From assembly GCA_002420005.1 (NCBI GenBank), contig DIHE01000063.1:81873-105413 (forward strand): a DNA stretch of 23,541 nt, in the 5' to 3' direction. This stretch comes from Holophagales bacterium UBA5704 (GTDB lineage Bacteria > Acidobacteriota > Thermoanaerobaculia > Multivoradales > UBA5704). Shown here piece after piece: positions 8,106 through 15,310 of the stretch. Under the pieces are notes generated by a model. That model had not been told where the DNA came from and did not search any database. It saw nothing but the letters and a program-made list of their open reading frames with translations. A program made the position numbers and the translations under genes. The first letter of the stretch is position 1. Every line of letters begins with the position of its first letter.

Positions 8106-8279
8106 TCAGGGCTTCGCCGGGCGCCGGACCACCCGCATCGGATAGCTCGCGACGGCAAACCACCCACCATCCGGCTGTGCGCCTTCGACCGTCAACCGGT
8201 AGACGCCGGGTTGCAGCAGGTCGGCCGGGAAGAGGAGGACGAGGGTGTCCCGGTCGTCCGGGTGCAGGCCCTCCGCCTG
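8106..8279 (-). pseudogene. 5'-truncated remnant of an unidentified gene
   Basis: The minus strand holds a well-formed protein tail of about 57 residues ending at TGA 8108-8106. It includes LVLLFPADLL, PGVYRLTVEG and WFAVASYPMRVV, which looks like the end of a beta-rich domain. Reading upstream, protein-like sequence ends at about 8279, and an in-frame stop (8286-8288) follows at once. No start codon or ribosome binding site is available, so the 5' part has been lost. The parent family is not recognised. Confidence 0.6.
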
Positions 8280-8280
8280 C

Positions 8281-8634
8281 CTGGATCAGTGCCAGAACGT
8301 GACCGGTCAGCTCTGGAAGCCTGTTCCGGATGGCAATGCCTACCGTCTGAAAACCTTGTTCCGTGGCGACGGCGAGTGTCTTGAGGGCAACCGGGTGGAG
8401 GGCACCGCGCAGCGCGGCACCGCGTTCATGGACAAATGCCAGAGCGTCACCGGCCAGCTGTGGCAGATCATCCCGGAAGGCCCGGGCCAATACCGGCTGA
8501 AGACGGTGTTTCGCGGCGCGGAGGAGTGCCTCGAGGGGAACCAGGAGGAGGGCACCGCGCAGGGCGGCAAGGCGTTCATGGACAAGTGCCAGAACGTCAG
8601 CGGCCAGATCTGGAAACTGGTCCGGCAGCAATAG
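8281..8634 (+). pseudogene. 5'-truncated ricin-B-like beta-trefoil protein remnant
   Basis: The last 117 or so residues of a repeat protein. The repeated pattern is CLEGN, GTAFMDKCQ, then GQLW and YRLKTxFRG. The QxW-like GQLW/GQIW, with paired Cys and CLEG, recalls ricin-B-type beta-trefoil lectin repeats. Two and a half repeats are left. The open frame can be extended to a GTG at 8245, but those 12 residues are antisense to the neighbouring remnant, give no signal peptide and have no ribosome binding site. The repeat homology begins abruptly at about 8281. It probably belonged to a secreted or surface carbohydrate-binding protein and is now likely not expressed. Confidence 0.6.
8284..8634 (+). 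repeat. Imperfect tandem repeats of 147-150 bp
   Basis: Equivalent Asp codons of the DxCQ motif start at 8284, 8431 and 8581, giving periods of 147 and 150 bases (49 and 50 codons). The second and third units share long near-identical stretches, such as GGCACCGCGCAG and TTCATGGACAA. They encode the beta-trefoil-like repeats of the remnant described above. Confidence 0.75.
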
Positions 8635-8663
8635 CTCGCAGCGACCGGCGCCGGAGCTGACAC

Positions 8664-9827
8664 TCAGGCGCCCGCCAGGACCTGCCCCGCGATGACCAGC
8701 CGCTGGATCTCGCTGGTGCCTTCATAGATGCGCAGCGCCCGCACCTCGCGGTAGAGCTTCTCGACCGGGGCGCCGGAGACGACGCCCCGGCCGCCGAGGA
8801 GCTGGACGGCGCGGTCGATCACCCGCTGGGCTGCTTCGGTGGCGAAGAGCTTGGCCATGGCGGCCTCGCGGGTGACCCGCTCGGCGCCCTGGTCGCGCGT
8901 CCAGCCGGCGCGGTAGACGAGCAAGGCCGAGGCGTCCACGTCGACCGCCATGTCGGCGAGCGCGGCCTGGGTCATCTGGAAGTCGGCGAGCCGTTGCCCG
9001 AAGGCTTGGCGTTTCGTGGTGTGCGCGACCGCCTCGGCGAGCGCGCGGCGGGCGAGCCCGAGGGCTGCGGCGCCCACCGTCGAACGGAAGACGTCGAGCG
9101 TGGCGAGCGCCACCTTGAGCCCCTTGCCCGCTTCGCCCACCAGCGCTCCGGCGGGCAGGCGGCACTCGCGCAACGTGATCGTTCCCAGCGGATGCGGTGC
9201 GATGACGTCGATGCGGGCCGAGACCTCGAAGCCCGGCGTGCCGGCCGGGACCACGAAGGCTCCGAAGGCTTTGTCTCCCAGGTCCGGCAGGCGGCAGAAG
9301 ACCACGTAGACGTCGGCGAGGCCGGCGTTGGAGATCCAGGTTTTTTCGCCGCTGATCACCCAGCCGTCGCCGTCGCGCCGGGCCGCGGTCTGCATCGCGC
9401 CGACGTCCGAGCCGGCGTCCGCTTCGGAGAGCGCGAAGGCGGGAATCGCCGCTCCGGTCGCGACCCGCGGGAGCCACTCCTGCCGCTGGGCTTCCGACCC
9501 GAAGAGCGAGATCGGTCCTGCGCCGAGCCCTTGCAGGGCGAAGCAGAAGTCGGCGAGGCCGCTGTGGCGGGCGAGCGTCTCGCGGATCAGGCAGAGCGAG
9601 CGGACGTCGAGCGGCTCGCGCAGCCCGCCCCAGGCTTTGGGGACGGCGTGGCGCAACCATCCGCCCGCGCCGAGCCGGCGGACGATCTCGCGGCAGGTGC
9701 CGTCGAGGTCGTGATCCTCCGCCCCCTCCAGCGGCTCGATCTCCGCCGGGCACCAGGCGTCGAGCTCCCGGGCGAGCGTGCGGTGGCCGTCGTCGAAAAA
9801 CGGCCAGGCGAGAAAGGAAGCTTCCAC
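8664..9827 (-). CDS. Acyl-CoA dehydrogenase of the aminobenzoate cluster
   Basis: An FAD-dependent acyl-CoA dehydrogenase of 387 residues (typical length), oxidising a CoA thioester to an enoyl-CoA and passing electrons to ETF. Seen: the FAD/substrate signature ALSEADAGSDVGA, the GEKTWISNAG segment, QLLGGRGVV, and the catalytic base Glu369 in YEGTSEIQ. The start chosen is GTG 9827, one base after the hydratase stop, because GAGGGG lies 7 bases upstream. A longer open frame to 9866 runs inside the hydratase gene and adds a basic stretch foreign to the family. It is the last gene of a minus-strand run with the hydratase and the monooxygenase/reductase, and probably acts on a ring-derived CoA intermediate downstream of dearomatisation. 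Confidence 0.92.
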   Translation of the reverse strand: MEASFLAWPFFDDGHRTLARELDAWCPAEIEPLEGAEDHDLDGTCREIVRRLGAGGWLRHAVPKAWGGLREPLDVRSLCLIRETLARHSGLADFCFALQGLGAGPISLFGSEAQRQEWLPRVATGAAIPAFALSEADAGSDVGAMQTAARRDGDGWVISGEKTWISNAGLADVYVVFCRLPDLGDKAFGAFVVPAGTPGFEVSARIDVIAPHPLGTITLRECRLPAGALVGEAGKGLKVALATLDVFRSTVGAAALGLARRALAEAVAHTTKRQAFGQRLADFQMTQAALADMAVDVDASALLVYRAGWTRDQGAERVTREAAMAKLFATEAAQRVIDRAVQLLGGRGVVSGAPVEKLYREVRALRIYEGTSEIQRLVIAGQVLAGA

Positions 9828-9828
9828 C

Positions 9829-10662
9829 TCAATTCCCCTCGAACACGGGCTTCGCCTTCGCCGCAAAGGCGCGGAAGGCGCGGGCGAAGTCCTCGGTCTG
9901 CATGCAGATCGCCTGTGCCTGGGCCTCCGCCTCGATCGCTTCGTCGACGCCCATGTCCCACTCCTGATGGAGCTGGTTCTTGGTCATCGCATGGGCGAAC
10001 GTGGGGCCGTGGGCGAGCGAGGCCGCCAGCGCCTGCGTCTCGGCGAGCAGCGTCTCGGGGGCCACGAGGCGGTTGAAGAAACCCCAGCGTTCCGCTTCCT
10101 CGGCTTCCAGAAAGCGGCCGGTGTAGAGCAGCTCCGAGGCGCGGCCCTGGCCGATGATGCGCGGCAGGAGGGCGCAGGCGCCCATGTCGGCGCCGGAGAG
10201 GCCGACGCGGGTGAACAGGAAGGCCACGCGGCTGCGCGGCGTGCCGAAGCGCAGGTCCGACGCCATGGCGAGAATCGCGCCGGCTCCGGCGCAGATGCCG
10301 TCCACCGCGGCGAGGATCGGCTGCGGGCAGTGGCGCATCGTGCGCACCAGGGCGCCGGTCAGCCGGGTGAACTCCAGCAGCCGGTCCATGCGTTTCTCCT
10401 CGCGCATCGCGACGAGCGGCCCGATGATTTCGTGGACGTCACCGCCGGAGCAGAAATTCTCGCCGGCCCCGGTGAGCACCACGGCTTTGATCTCCTCCAC
10501 CTGGCGGAGGCGATGGAAGGTGTCGGTGAGCTCGCGGTAGGACTCGAACGTCAACGGATTCTTGCGCTCCGGCCGGTCGAGGGTCACCGTGGCGACCCGG
10601 CCGTCGACGCGCCAGCCGAAGCTCTGCGGCCGGATGTCTTCGAGAGAAATACGGTTGTTCAA
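9829..10662 (-). CDS. Enoyl-CoA hydratase/isomerase (crotonase family)
   Basis: A 277-residue crotonase-fold enzyme. The oxyanion-hole segments are ENFCSGGD (69-75) and DGICAGAGA (121-129). A candidate acid/base residue is Asp159 in GLSGADMG, placed where many PaaG/PaaB-like crotonases have Asp or Glu. It would hydrate or hydrolytically open the non-aromatic CoA intermediate made by the upstream monooxygenase/reductase. The start is a TTG at 10662 with AGGA 5 bases upstream; no ATG occurs before Met86, deep in the fold, so TTG is the best choice. It is separated from the upstream gene by a 58-base gap with a palindromic hairpin, and from the dehydrogenase by one base. Confidence 0.9.
   Translation of the reverse strand: MNNRISLEDIRPQSFGWRVDGRVATVTLDRPERKNPLTFESYRELTDTFHRLRQVEEIKAVVLTGAGENFCSGGDVHEIIGPLVAMREEKRMDRLLEFTRLTGALVRTMRHCPQPILAAVDGICAGAGAILAMASDLRFGTPRSRVAFLFTRVGLSGADMGACALLPRIIGQGRASELLYTGRFLEAEEAERWGFFNRLVAPETLLAETQALAASLAHGPTFAHAMTKNQLHQEWDMGVDEAIEAEAQAQAICMQTEDFARAFRAFAAKAKPVFEGN
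9835..9840 (-). promoter_or_regulatory. Ribosome binding site deciding a GTG start
   Basis: GAGGGG on the minus strand, 7 bases before GTG 9827. It lies within the last codons of the hydratase gene and supports the GTG as the acyl-CoA dehydrogenase start with tight translational coupling. Confidence 0.6.
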
Positions 10663-10680
10663 GGCAATCCTGGTCTTTCT

Positions 10681-10706
10681 CCCCTCGCCCGCTTGCGGGA
10701 GAGGGG
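10681..10706. repeat. REP-like palindromic hairpin in the operon gap
   Basis: CCCCTC/GAGGGG outer stem, one mismatch, then CCCGC/GCGGG with a 2-base loop, lying between the monooxygenase/reductase and the hydratase. This GC-rich C/T-to-G/A palindrome looks like dispersed intergenic elements seen in many GC-rich bacteria. It could stabilise mRNA ends or tune downstream expression. Only one copy is seen in this window. Confidence 0.5.
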
Positions 10707-10720
10707 CCGGGGGAGAGGGT

Positions 10721-13054
10721 TCAAATCGGGGCCTCCAGGCTTTCCGTCTGCCGCTGGCGGTCCAGCAGCCGTTCGAGCTGGTCTTTTCCGCTCAGATATT
10801 GCACCGGCCAGGGCTGCATCTTGTAGCCGAGCTGGGCCGCGGCATGCAGAGTCCAGAACGGATCGGCGAGATGCGGCCGGGCGAGGGCGCAGAGGTCGGC
10901 GCGGCCGGCGGCGATGATCGAATTCACTTGATCGGGATCGGTGATGTTGCCTACGGCGATCGTCGGCAAACCTGTTTCATTGCGGATGCGATCGGAGAAC
11001 GGGGTTTGAAACATCCGGCCGTAGACCGGTTTTGCCTTCGGGGAGGTCTGTCCGGCGGAGACGTGGAGGATGTCCACGCCGGCCTGTTGAAAGGCGCGGG
11101 CGATCTCCACCGCGTCGGCGCCGTCGATGCCGCCCTCCACCCAGTCGGTGGCCGAGATGCGCACCGAGATCGGCCGTTCGTCCGGCCACGCCGCGCGCAT
11201 AGCGCGGAAGACCTCCAGCGGGAAACGGAGCCGGTTTTCGAGCGAGCCGCCGTAGTCGTCCGTCCGCCGGTTGGCGAGCGGGGTGATGAAACCCGAGAGG
11301 AGGTAGCCGTGGGCGCAATGCAGCTCGATCATGTCGAAGTCCGCCTCGGCGGCCCAGCGCGTGGCGCGGACGAACTCGTCGCGCACGCGGTCCATGTCCT
11401 CGCGCGTCATCTCGCGGGGGATCTGCCCGTGCGGCTGGTAGGGGATGGGCGAGGCGGCGAGAAGCGGCCAGGCGCCGGTCGCCAGCGGCTCGTCCATGCC
11501 TTCCCACATCACCCGGGTGGCGCCCTTGGCGCCGGCATGGCCGAGCTGCAGGCAGATCTTCGAGCGGCTCCACAGATGCACGAAGTTGGTGATCCGCCGC
11601 CAAGCCGCCATGTGGTCCGGCCGGTAGAGGCCGGCGCAACCGGGGGTGATCCGGCCCTCCTCTGAGACGCAGGTCATCTCCGTCACCAGAAGGCCGGCGC
11701 CGCCGAGGGCGCGGGCGCCAAGGTGGACGAGGTGGAAGTCGTTGGGCAGCCCGTCTCCGGCGCTGTACATGTCCATCGGGGAGACGACCACCCGGTTGTC
11801 CACCGTCATCCCGCGCAGGGTGAACGGAGTGAAGAGCGGCGGTGGCACCTGACCGGGCTCGGCGGAGCGTGGGCTCTGGGGCCGGCCGCCGGCGCGGCCG
11901 GCGAACCAGCGCTCGACGCCTTCGAGATAGGCGCGGTCGCGCAGGCGCAGGTTCTCGTGGCTGACCCGCTGGCTGCGGGTGAGCAGGCTGTAGCAGAGCT
12001 GCTCGGGTTCGAGGCCGATGTAGCGGCGCACGTTCTCGAACCACTCCATCGAGTTGCGGGCCGCGTTCTGCAGCCGCAGCGCCTCGACGCGCCGCTCTTC
12101 CTCGTAAGCCGGCAGCGCCTTGGAGAGGTCCGGCTCGCGCTCCAGCACGCGGGCGAGGGTGATCGAGTCCTCCATGGCGAGCTTGGTGCCCGAGCCGATG
12201 GAGAAGTGGGCGGTGTGTGCCGCATCACCCAAGAGGACGAGGTTGTCGTGCCACCAGCGGCCACAGTGCACGCGCGGAAAGTTGAGCCAGGGTGCGGCGT
12301 GGAGGTGCGGCGGCGTGTTGGCGCGCAGGTGGTGGCCTTGGAGCCAGGGTCGGAACATCTCTTCGCAGGCGGCCACGGTGGCGTCGAGGTCCATTCGGTC
12401 GAAGCCGTGGTTGCGCCAGGAGGCCTCGTCGCACTCCACGATGAAGGTGGAGAGCTCGGCGCTGAACTGGTAGGCATGGGCCTGGAAGACGCCCGCGGCG
12501 TTCTCGACGAACACGAAGGTGAAGGCTTCGAGCGGCAGCGTCGTCCCCAGCCAGATGAATTTCGCCTTGCCGTACAAGACGTCGGGAGCGAAATGCTCCG
12601 CGTGCTTGCGGCGGATCGCGCTGTGGACGCCGTCGGCGGCGAGGATCAGGTCCGCGTCCCCCAGCCCGAGACCCGGCAGGTCCGCCTCGTCGCGCACCTC
12701 GACCCCGAAGCGCAGCTCGGCGCCGAGCGCGGCGGCCCGGCGTTGCAGGATCTCCAGCAGCTTGACACGCGAGATGCCGGCGAAGCCGTGGCCGCTCGAC
12801 GTGAGCACCCGGCCCCGCACGTGGACATCGATGTCGTCCCAGCGCGCGAAGCTCTCCGAGATCTCCTGGAACGACTCCGGATCCGCCCGCTGGAAGTTGC
12901 CGAGCGTCTGGTCGGAGAACACGACGCCCCAGCCGAACGTGGCGTCGGGAGCATTGCGTTCGAGGACCACGACCTCGTGGGACGGGTCCGCCTTCTTGAG
13001 CAAGAGGGCCGCGTACAGCCCCGCGGGGCCACCACCGATGACGACGATCTTCAT
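10721..13054 (-). CDS. 2-aminobenzoyl-CoA monooxygenase/reductase (FAD-OYE fusion)
   Basis: A 777-residue natural fusion. Residues 1-390 form a class A flavoprotein hydroxylase: dinucleotide fold with GGGPAG at 7-12, and FAD ribityl motif GDAAH at 276-280. From about 405 to the end is an Old Yellow Enzyme-type FMN barrel: PLFTPFTLRGM, the HCAHGYLLSGF signature with its His pair, and RTDDYGGSLENR. This architecture is that of 2-aminobenzoyl-CoA monooxygenase/reductase of the aerobic anthranilate pathway (described in Azoarcus evansii) and of salicylyl-CoA 5-hydroxylase. The enzyme hydroxylates and then reduces the ring, giving a non-aromatic product. The start ATG 13054 begins directly with the FAD motif; a GTG at 13093 is possible but would extend past the expected N-terminus. 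First gene of the run with the hydratase and dehydrogenase. The substrate cannot be fixed between aminobenzoyl- and salicylyl-CoA. Confidence 0.92.
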   Translation of the reverse strand: MKIVVIGGGPAGLYAALLLKKADPSHEVVVLERNAPDATFGWGVVFSDQTLGNFQRADPESFQEISESFARWDDIDVHVRGRVLTSSGHGFAGISRVKLLEILQRRAAALGAELRFGVEVRDEADLPGLGLGDADLILAADGVHSAIRRKHAEHFAPDVLYGKAKFIWLGTTLPLEAFTFVFVENAAGVFQAHAYQFSAELSTFIVECDEASWRNHGFDRMDLDATVAACEEMFRPWLQGHHLRANTPPHLHAAPWLNFPRVHCGRWWHDNLVLLGDAAHTAHFSIGSGTKLAMEDSITLARVLEREPDLSKALPAYEEERRVEALRLQNAARNSMEWFENVRRYIGLEPEQLCYSLLTRSQRVSHENLRLRDRAYLEGVERWFAGRAGGRPQSPRSAEPGQVPPPLFTPFTLRGMTVDNRVVVSPMDMYSAGDGLPNDFHLVHLGARALGGAGLLVTEMTCVSEEGRITPGCAGLYRPDHMAAWRRITNFVHLWSRSKICLQLGHAGAKGATRVMWEGMDEPLATGAWPLLAASPIPYQPHGQIPREMTREDMDRVRDEFVRATRWAAEADFDMIELHCAHGYLLSGFITPLANRRTDDYGGSLENRLRFPLEVFRAMRAAWPDERPISVRISATDWVEGGIDGADAVEIARAFQQAGVDILHVSAGQTSPKAKPVYGRMFQTPFSDRIRNETGLPTIAVGNITDPDQVNSIIAAGRADLCALARPHLADPFWTLHAAAQLGYKMQPWPVQYLSGKDQLERLLDRQRQTESLEAPI

Positions 13055-13101
13055 GAGGGTCTCTTGGGTCTCCTCCGTCCGGAGGACGGGCACGGGGAGC
13101 C

Positions 13102-13107
13102 ATTATA
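13102..13107 (-). promoter_or_regulatory. Perfect -10 box upstream of the monooxygenase/reductase
   Basis: TATAAT on the minus strand, 47 bases before ATG 13054. No good -35 sequence is found at the right distance; that position is instead covered by a 9-bp inverted repeat, which suggests activator or repressor control. Confidence 0.6.
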
Positions 13108-13118
13108 GGGGAGGCGGG

Positions 13119-13143
13119 CCGGGAGGACAGGTTCTCCTCCCGG
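13119..13143. promoter_or_regulatory. Inverted repeat over the -35 position / possible terminator
   Basis: CCGGGAGGA (13119-13127) pairs perfectly with TCCTCCCGG (13135-13143) around a 7-base loop. It starts 11 bases upstream of the TATAAT of the catabolic run and 53 bases after the end of the glutaminase-like gene on the same strand. It may be an operator, a terminator of the upstream operon, or both. There is no T-run. Confidence 0.45.
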
Positions 13144-13196
13144 GGGGCGAGGCTTCCCTGGAGTCTTATGGCCGTGGAGGGTACAAGCCTTGCGCA

Positions 13197-14240
13197 TCAG
13201 CGCGAAGCCCCGGCGAGCGCCAACTTGCGCTGCCAGCTCAAGGTGCGAGCCTTGTCCAACCAGTAATCGGTCTCTACAAAATTGTCGTCGTACATTGGAG
13301 GTTCGGTGCCTCCAAGCTCCTGATCGAAGATTTCCGGCGGCGTCCTCACGTGGACGGCAGTGCTGTCGTGTTGGAGAGCCAGCCAATCCGGAAGGCGGAC
13401 AGGCCGGTCGGCAAGGGCAGGGTCCAAAACCATGTCCACCTCGGTCTTCTTTGGGTTCGGAAGGTGCACTTTGATCATGACGGCGACATGGAAACCCCAG
13501 GGGACGAGACCTTCAGGGTGGTGTGGGGTGAAAATGCGAATCCCGCTATTGAGCTGATCGCCATCGCCGCCATAGTTCCAGATTTTCTCACACGCGACTC
13601 GTCGCTTTCTCAGCCGGCGGAACATCTGATGAGCTCGGGCGTTACAGTACTCGTCCGGGAAGTCGAAGGGGATCTCGGGGGCCTTGGCGAGGCGATGGAA
13701 CTCCTCTGTCGCCTTTTGCAGGGAGAGGGGTTCGGCGTCAACACGAAATACTCTGGCCGCAGCCGTTTCCTCGCGGCGCTCGAACGGGAGTCGAGCATGC
13801 AGGACTCTATGTGTCTCGGGGTCATCTGTCATCAGGAGGGTCTTCTTGTTCTGAGGGGCATCGCGGACCAGCTCCCCAAGCTCCTCGAAGAGCTCAGTCG
13901 GCATGACGAGCTTCAGGGGAGAGCCCTTTGCACGCATTTCTACATTGAACGGTCCGGGTCGAATTTCCGCAATTCGTCTCAGCTGAGGGATCAGGATACG
14001 TGTGACCTGCTTGCCGTCGGCTTTTGTCTCGAGGTAGACAGGTTTGTCTTTCCGGCTGGTGATGATGTGGGTGTGGAGCCCGGAGTATCTATCGTGGGGA
14101 ATCGTGTAGGTCGTCTCTATCCCCCGCAACTTGAACGTCGTCTCGGTCGCGGCGGACTCCGTCATCGCGAATGCCTCGGTCTGTATACCGGTGGGCGCGA
14201 CGCTTTCGACGATTTCGACAATCCCATGCTTTGCGCTCAT
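13197..14240 (-). CDS. Protein-glutaminase-like (Gln deamidase, papain fold) protein
   Basis: A 347-residue protein. The C-terminal half carries the pattern of the protein-glutaminase/Gln_deamidase_2 family: Cys199 in EYCNARAHQM, His251 in WGFHVAV, and Asp273 in MVLDP. These have the same order, spacing style and surrounding residues as the Cys-His-Asp triad of Chryseobacterium protein-glutaminase, which deamidates protein glutamines. Residues 1-185 are a separate, unrecognised, beta-rich region. No signal peptide or membrane helix is seen, unlike the secreted enzyme, so it may act in the cytosol or be exported by another route. The start is ATG 14240 because a perfect AAAGGAG lies 6 bases upstream; an upstream ATG (14282) lies inside the sigma gene. 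It follows the sigma factor by 28 bases. GC content is visibly lower than in the flanks. The fold assignment rests on motif recognition only. Confidence 0.72.
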   Translation of the reverse strand: MSAKHGIVEIVESVAPTGIQTEAFAMTESAATETTFKLRGIETTYTIPHDRYSGLHTHIITSRKDKPVYLETKADGKQVTRILIPQLRRIAEIRPGPFNVEMRAKGSPLKLVMPTELFEELGELVRDAPQNKKTLLMTDDPETHRVLHARLPFERREETAAARVFRVDAEPLSLQKATEEFHRLAKAPEIPFDFPDEYCNARAHQMFRRLRKRRVACEKIWNYGGDGDQLNSGIRIFTPHHPEGLVPWGFHVAVMIKVHLPNPKKTEVDMVLDPALADRPVRLPDWLALQHDSTAVHVRTPPEIFDQELGGTEPPMYDDNFVETDYWLDKARTLSWQRKLALAGASR

Positions 14241-14246
14241 CCAAGG

Positions 14247-14253
14247 CTCCTTT
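14247..14253 (-). promoter_or_regulatory. Ribosome binding site deciding the deamidase start
   Basis: AAAGGAG on the minus strand, 6 bases before ATG 14240. It favours this start over the in-frame ATG at 14282. Confidence 0.7.
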
Positions 14254-14268
14254 GATTTCGCTGCGGGC

Positions 14269-15165
14269 TCATTCCCAAACATTGCCGCCTTCTGGGTCCC
14301 AGAGAGACCAACCGAGCAAGGGTCTCACCTGCTCCGAGGCCAAGCCGGCCTTTGCCAACGCGCGCCGCAGATTCTTCAGGCAGCGGTCACGCAAGGAGTA
14401 TAGCTCCCTTGGCGACCGGCCCAGAAGAGGGGAGATGGCCGCCATGCTGGCACCGTCTCGGTAACAGAGCTTGAGGAGGAGGCGCTCTTCAGCGGGAAGA
14501 GAGCGGAGGAGGGGGAGCAGTGTCTCTTGGAGCCGAAGTGCGTCCTCCCGGCGCTCGCGGTCTTCGAGACGGCTTTCGACCTGGCCGTCAACCGCGACAT
14601 GTTGTAGCTCTTCTTCGCCAACCTTCCGCCGCGCCATTTTCCGCGGGAGCCTGGCGGCGATCCGCTCGAGCTCGGAGGGGGAGAGGGTAACACCATGCTC
14701 CGCGCGCATCTGGTAGATGGCCTCTTCAAGAGGAAGGCCGTCGCGGACCCAGAGCCGTTCCAGGAGCACGGCCTCGGCTCCCTGCCGGCGTGCTACCGAA
14801 GAGGGGCGCCATTTGCCCCAGACGTGGACCCGGTAGTCCCGCATCAGATTCACCAGGACGACGGTCAGGAAGGTGGGGAAGGAGCTCCGGCCTTCCCAAC
14901 GGGTCAGGATCCGGTAGTCGTCCTCGACGAGCCGGAAGAGGGCCCATGAGCGGAGCTCGTCCGCTTCGTGCTGAGGCAGGCCGCTACGCCGGCCCAGGTG
15001 CTGCAGCTTGTCCTGGATCAGATCGAAGTGGCTCTCGAGGAGAGCCCTGCCTCGATCCGCTGATGCGGTCTCCGCACCGGGGAGGGGGGCCGCCCGGCCG
15101 GAGCGATCGGTGGCGACGCGGGGAGGGCTCTGCGGCAAGGGAAGCTCGGCCATGCGGGCGATCAT
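14269..15165 (-). CDS. ECF-like sigma-70 family factor
   Basis: A 298-residue sigma-70-family protein. A region-2-like helical block (about 45-120) includes HEADELRSWALFRLV, FPTFLTVVLVNLMRDY and VWGKWRP. A region-4 helix-turn-helix (about 210-272) includes LPAEERLLLKLCYRDG, then LLGRSPRELYSLRDRCLKNLRRAL. The linker between them is about 90 residues, longer than in most ECF factors, and there are about 40 extra N-terminal residues. No anti-sigma factor adjoins it. The start ATG 15165 has GGAGG 6 bases upstream. It heads a two-gene operon with the glutaminase-like gene and is divergent from a membrane winged-helix regulator, so it likely directs transcription of its own operon or of unlinked targets. 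The sigma assignment is strong for region 4 and moderate for region 2. Confidence 0.82.
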   Translation of the reverse strand: MIARMAELPLPQSPPRVATDRSGRAAPLPGAETASADRGRALLESHFDLIQDKLQHLGRRSGLPQHEADELRSWALFRLVEDDYRILTRWEGRSSFPTFLTVVLVNLMRDYRVHVWGKWRPSSVARRQGAEAVLLERLWVRDGLPLEEAIYQMRAEHGVTLSPSELERIAARLPRKMARRKVGEEELQHVAVDGQVESRLEDRERREDALRLQETLLPLLRSLPAEERLLLKLCYRDGASMAAISPLLGRSPRELYSLRDRCLKNLRRALAKAGLASEQVRPLLGWSLWDPEGGNVWE

Positions 15166-15293
15166 CGGAGGCCTCCAGAAAGTGGTGCCGCGGGATGGGG
15201 CGCGGCGGGTTCGAAGGCCAGATTCCCTCGCGGAGGTCGGAGTCGTCCTTCGGAAAGGCTTCAGAAAACCTCAAGAAGAGATCAAGAGAGGCA

Positions 15294-15299
15294 TACAAT
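15294..15299 (+). promoter_or_regulatory. Candidate -10 element very close to a start codon
   Basis: TACAAT (5 of 6 to TATAAT) ends 11 bases before ATG 15311. If used, the transcript would begin about 5 bases before the start codon, nearly leaderless. This fits the lack of a ribosome binding site in front of 15311. Confidence 0.4.
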
Positions 15300-15310
15300 G
15301 AAGCCGCCCC

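Noticed and set aside
8245..8280. GTG 8245 as a real start for the repeat protein
   Set aside because: The 12 codons before the repeats are antisense to the neighbouring remnant, have no ribosome binding site and no signal peptide, so the gene is judged truncated.
13055..13093. GTG 13093 as start of the monooxygenase/reductase
   Set aside because: It would add 13 residues before the FAD-binding motif that family members normally begin with, and it lies within a few bases of the predicted transcription start. ATG 13054 is preferred.
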